A stretch of 64,000 bases of DNA from Roseovarius nanhaiticus (GTDB lineage: Bacteria > Pseudomonadota > Alphaproteobacteria > Rhodobacterales > Rhodobacteraceae): the NCBI RefSeq assembly GCF_900156535.1, contig NZ_FTNV01000001.1, forward strand, positions 558,001 to 622,000. The letters run 5' to 3'. The notes below the pieces were generated by a model. It worked only from the letters and a program-made list of their open reading frames with translations, was not told where the DNA came from and ran no database searches. Positions 61,839 through 64,000 of the stretch are shown here, piece by piece (position 1 is the first letter of the stretch; each line of letters begins with the position of its first letter). The position numbers were made by a program, and so were the translations under genes.

Positions 61839-62373
61839 CGCTTCACTCTCCTTCAGGTTCAGGGAAGGTGAGCGGCAAGAATTTAAGCAGCGTAAACGCG
61901 TTTTTTTCCGGGGCCGGCTTCAAACAATGCTGCGTCCGAACAGTAAAAGGCTAACAGATCTATCGACCACTCACGCCTCCTGTGACTGTTGGCGGCTGTT
62001 GCAATGTTATCTGGCCAGCCGCTTCGGGTCCGGTGGCGTTCAAGTTCCAGCCGCAATCTCTCGTTGCCTGAAGATGCGTTGGCGGCACTCCCCCGGTGCA
62101 CCGAGGCCGAACAACACGTCGACCTTAGGCTAGGACCTCTGGACCTTTGCAAAGTCAGAAGATAGTCTTTGAGATGCTACCACAGTCGGCGTCCACAAGC
62201 TCTCACACGAAACCTGAGCTGTGTCGTGCCCTGAAAAAATTGGCCATTTTGTTGGTGGATCGGTTGGTAGATGCAAGTAACGCATTTTCCCGTAACCATC
62301 TGCTCCAGCCAAAGAAAATCTCGTTGACAATATCCCCGCCGGAGGCGGAAGAAAATTCATGAATTTTCTTGGC
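61839..62373. other. Right junction region without a gene
   Basis: About 535 bases with no supported coding frame. Notable are T/A-rich stretches, a second CCCGCCGGAGG (62335-62345) and a palindrome immediately behind trpS. Chromosome-to-island transition probably lies in this stretch. Confidence 0.5.
62349..62370. repeat. 22-bp perfect palindrome behind trpS
   Basis: AAGAAAATTCA (62349-62359) is followed directly by its exact complement TGAATTTTCTT (62360-62370). With the CCGCCGGAGG element beside it, it looks like a dispersed intergenic repeat and may also terminate trpS transcription. Confidence 0.7.
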
Positions 62374-63393
62374 CTAGCGTCCGACCATCCCAACGATCTC
62401 ATAGGTGCGCGCCAGGATCGGGGCGGCAATGTCGCGCGCGCGTTCGGAGCCGCGCGCGAGGATCGCGTCGATCTCGCCCACATCCTGCATCAGTCGGCCC
62501 ATCTCTTCGGAAATGGGGGCCATCCGCGCGACTGCGAGGTCTGCCAGAATGGGCTTGAACTCCGAGAAGGGCTTGCCGCCCATCTCGCGCATCACCTCTT
62601 CGGCACTCATGCCCGCAAGGCCCGCGTAGATGTTGACAAGGTTCCGCGCCTCGGGGCGCCCCTCAAGACCGTCCAGCCCCATCGGCAGCGGCTCGGGATC
62701 GGTCTTGGCCTTGCGGATCTTCTTCGAGATCGTGTCGGCATCGTCGGTCATGTTGATCCGGCTCATGTCCGAGGGATCGGATTTCGACATTTTCTTGGAC
62801 CCGTCGCGCAGGCTCATCACCCGCGTCGCGGCGCCCTCGATGACGGGCTCGGCCATTGGAAAGAACTCCACGCCGTAATCATGGTTGAACTTGGCCGCGA
62901 TGTCGCGCGTCAGCTCGATATGCTGCTTTTGGTCCTCGCCCACGGGCACATGCGTCGCGTGATAAATCAGGATATCGGCCGCCATCAGCGCCGGGTAGCC
63001 GAAGAGGCCCAGCGAGGCGTTCTCGGCATTCTTGCCCGCCTTGTCCTTGAACTGGGTCATGCGCTTCATCCAGCCCATGCGCGCCACGCAGTTGAAGATC
63101 CACGCCAGCTGCGTGTGCTCGGGCACCTGGGACTGGTTGAAGAGGATCGACTTTTCCGGATCGAGTCCCGAGGCGATAAAGCCCGCTGTCAACTCGCGCG
63201 TGGCGTGGCGCAGCTTTTCCGGCTCCTGCCAGACGGTGATCGCATGCAGATCCACCATGCAATAGAGCGATTGCACGCCCTTGTCCTGCGCCTCGGCAAA
63301 GCGTTTGAGCGCGCCGAGGTAATTGCCAAGGTGCAGATCGCCGGAGGGCTGGATGCCCGAGAACACCCGCGGGGTGAAGGCTGCATCGCTCAT
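62374..63393 (-). CDS. trpS: Tryptophanyl-tRNA synthetase
   Basis: Charges tRNA-Trp with tryptophan. The 339-residue class I synthetase starts at ATG 63393 ([18 protein letters not shown]); ATG 63447 is an in-frame but less likely start. The HIGH-type motif is [14 protein letters not shown] and the KMSKS loop is [31 protein letters not shown] is also typical. First chromosomal gene to the right of the island. Confidence 0.97.
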   Translation of the reverse strand: MSDAAFTPRVFSGIQPSGDLHLGNYLGALKRFAEAQDKGVQSLYCMVDLHAITVWQEPEKLRHATRELTAGFIASGLDPEKSILFNQSQVPEHTQLAWIFNCVARMGWMKRMTQFKDKAGKNAENASLGLFGYPALMAADILIYHATHVPVGEDQKQHIELTRDIAAKFNHDYGVEFFPMAEPVIEGAATRVMSLRDGSKKMSKSDPSDMSRINMTDDADTISKKIRKAKTDPEPLPMGLDGLEGRPEARNLVNIYAGLAGMSAEEVMREMGGKPFSEFKPILADLAVARMAPISEEMGRLMQDVGEIDAILARGSERARDIAAPILARTYEIVGMVGR

Positions 63394-63477
63394 CGTAAGC
63401 GTCTCCGTCTGGATTTCCGTGCCGTCCTCAACTACCCATGCGCCCATGCCCCGTCAAGCAAAGGCCCCGCATACATC

Positions 63478-64000
63478 ATGAGCCATCCCGACGATTCCAG
63501 CCCGTTCAATCCGCTACCCCCTGTTGTGGTTCTGCTGTTCCTTGCCGTGATCATTCCCGAGATCGCGTTTTTCCTTGGTTCCAAAGGCCTTATCGGCGGG
63601 CCGAGCGCCATCGGCTGGCGGCAGGCGATGATCCAGGATTACGGGTTCAGCGGGGATATTCTGCGCTGGATGGTCCAGAACGGGATCTATCCGCCGGACC
63701 AGCTTTTGCGCTTTGTCACCTACCCGTTCCTGCATGGCGGATTCACCGAAATGCTGTTCGGTGCGGCGCTGCTCTTGGCGATGGGCAAGTTCGTGGGCGA
63801 AGTGTTCCGCCCCATGGCCACGCTGGCGGCGTTCATTATCCCGTCGATCTGCGGCGCGCTGGTCTATGGCCTGATCGCGCGGGACAATCCGTGGCTCTAT
63901 GGCGCGTTTCCGGGTATTTACGGGCTGATCGGCGCCTTCACCTATCTGCTTTGGCTGAAGCTGGGCCAGCAGGGGGGCAGCCAGGCGCGCGCCTTTGTGC
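63478..64000 (+). CDS. Rhomboid-family membrane protein, partial at window end
   Basis: At least 174 residues from ATG 63478, running off the window. The rhomboid plan is visible: an N-terminal helix, a loop with FVTYPFLHGGFTEMLFGAALLLAMGK, and helix segments around GAFPGIYGLIGAFTYLLW. In active proteases this last motif is GxSG and the preceding His is followed by Asn; here both serine and asparagine positions are replaced (FPGI, MLFG). It is therefore probably a catalytically inactive member. Divergent from trpS. Confidence 0.85.
   Translation, partial: MSHPDDSSPFNPLPPVVVLLFLAVIIPEIAFFLGSKGLIGGPSAIGWRQAMIQDYGFSGDILRWMVQNGIYPPDQLLRFVTYPFLHGGFTEMLFGAALLLAMGKFVGEVFRPMATLAAFIIPSICGALVYGLIARDNPWLYGAFPGIYGLIGAFTYLLWLKLGQQGGSQARAFV

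Noticed and set aside
61883-62362. Short frames on both strands in the right junction region
   Set aside because: They overlap one another, lack start signals and show no domain; they most likely are chance frames.

Overview
The window is high-GC alphaproteobacterial DNA, most likely from the roseobacter group (Rhodobacterales). Both ends look like ordinary chromosome. On the left are a DUF4239 membrane protein, a PlsB-like acyltransferase, crotonyl-CoA carboxylase/reductase of the ethylmalonyl-CoA pathway, a TAXI-type TRAP transporter pair and a branched-chain aminotransferase. On the right are trpS and a rhomboid-family protein. The taxonomic call rests on these gene families and base composition, not on a search.

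Between the aminotransferase (ends at 8080) and trpS (ends at 62374) lies about 54 kb of accessory DNA that reads as an integrated mobile island. Its left edge carries a P4-type tyrosine integrase, a ribbon-helix-helix protein, a PD-(D/E)XK-like gene broken by an amber codon, a soluble FtsH-like AAA+ zinc protease, an AlpA-type regulator, a KfrA-like DNA-binding protein with a dyad operator, a MbcA/ParS-like antitoxin fragment and a DUF2235 hydrolase. Its right edge carries a second tyrosine recombinase beside an AT-richer coiled-coil membrane protein of unknown function.

The cargo is metal resistance in three blocks. Block 1 (16.6-32.4 kb) is a predicted regulon of one MerR-family regulator with the Cys78/Cys113/Cys121 pattern of divalent-metal (Pb/Cd/Zn) sensors. 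Four promoters share a TTGAA-type -35, a 19-bp spacer and a central dyad. They precede an L,D-transpeptidase, a Cd/Zn/Pb P-type ATPase with a second L,D-transpeptidase lipoprotein, a ten-gene operon on the minus strand (SCO, DsbB, DsbA, PCuAC, SCO, M23 peptidase, DUF411, ZIP, LspA, Lnt), and a transglutaminase-like protein with a CDF exporter. The block thus joins metal transport to peptidoglycan cross-linking, lipoprotein maturation and disulfide/copper chemistry in the envelope.

Block 2 (32.5-53.7 kb) is copper/silver resistance: DUF305 protein, HMA chaperone, two cytochromes c, cupredoxin, CopA multicopper oxidase, CopB, the CopRS two-component pair, an EF-hand protein, a YHS-domain copper ATPase and CusBA/CusF. 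CueR-like promoters lie before the chaperone and the ATPase. A recurring GTA(A/T)CG(A/G)A motif is a candidate CopR box. CusB is unusual in carrying four CusF-like domains. Block 3 (54.1-58.0 kb) looks like nickel/cobalt handling: HupE, a membrane-anchored partner, a His-rich small protein, a CsoR/RcnR-family repressor with a likely operator, and an NreB-like MFS exporter with a His-rich tail.

I saw no rRNA or complete tRNA gene and no CRISPR array. Start codons were chosen by ribosome-binding site, family length and signal peptide, and several differ from the longest open frame.
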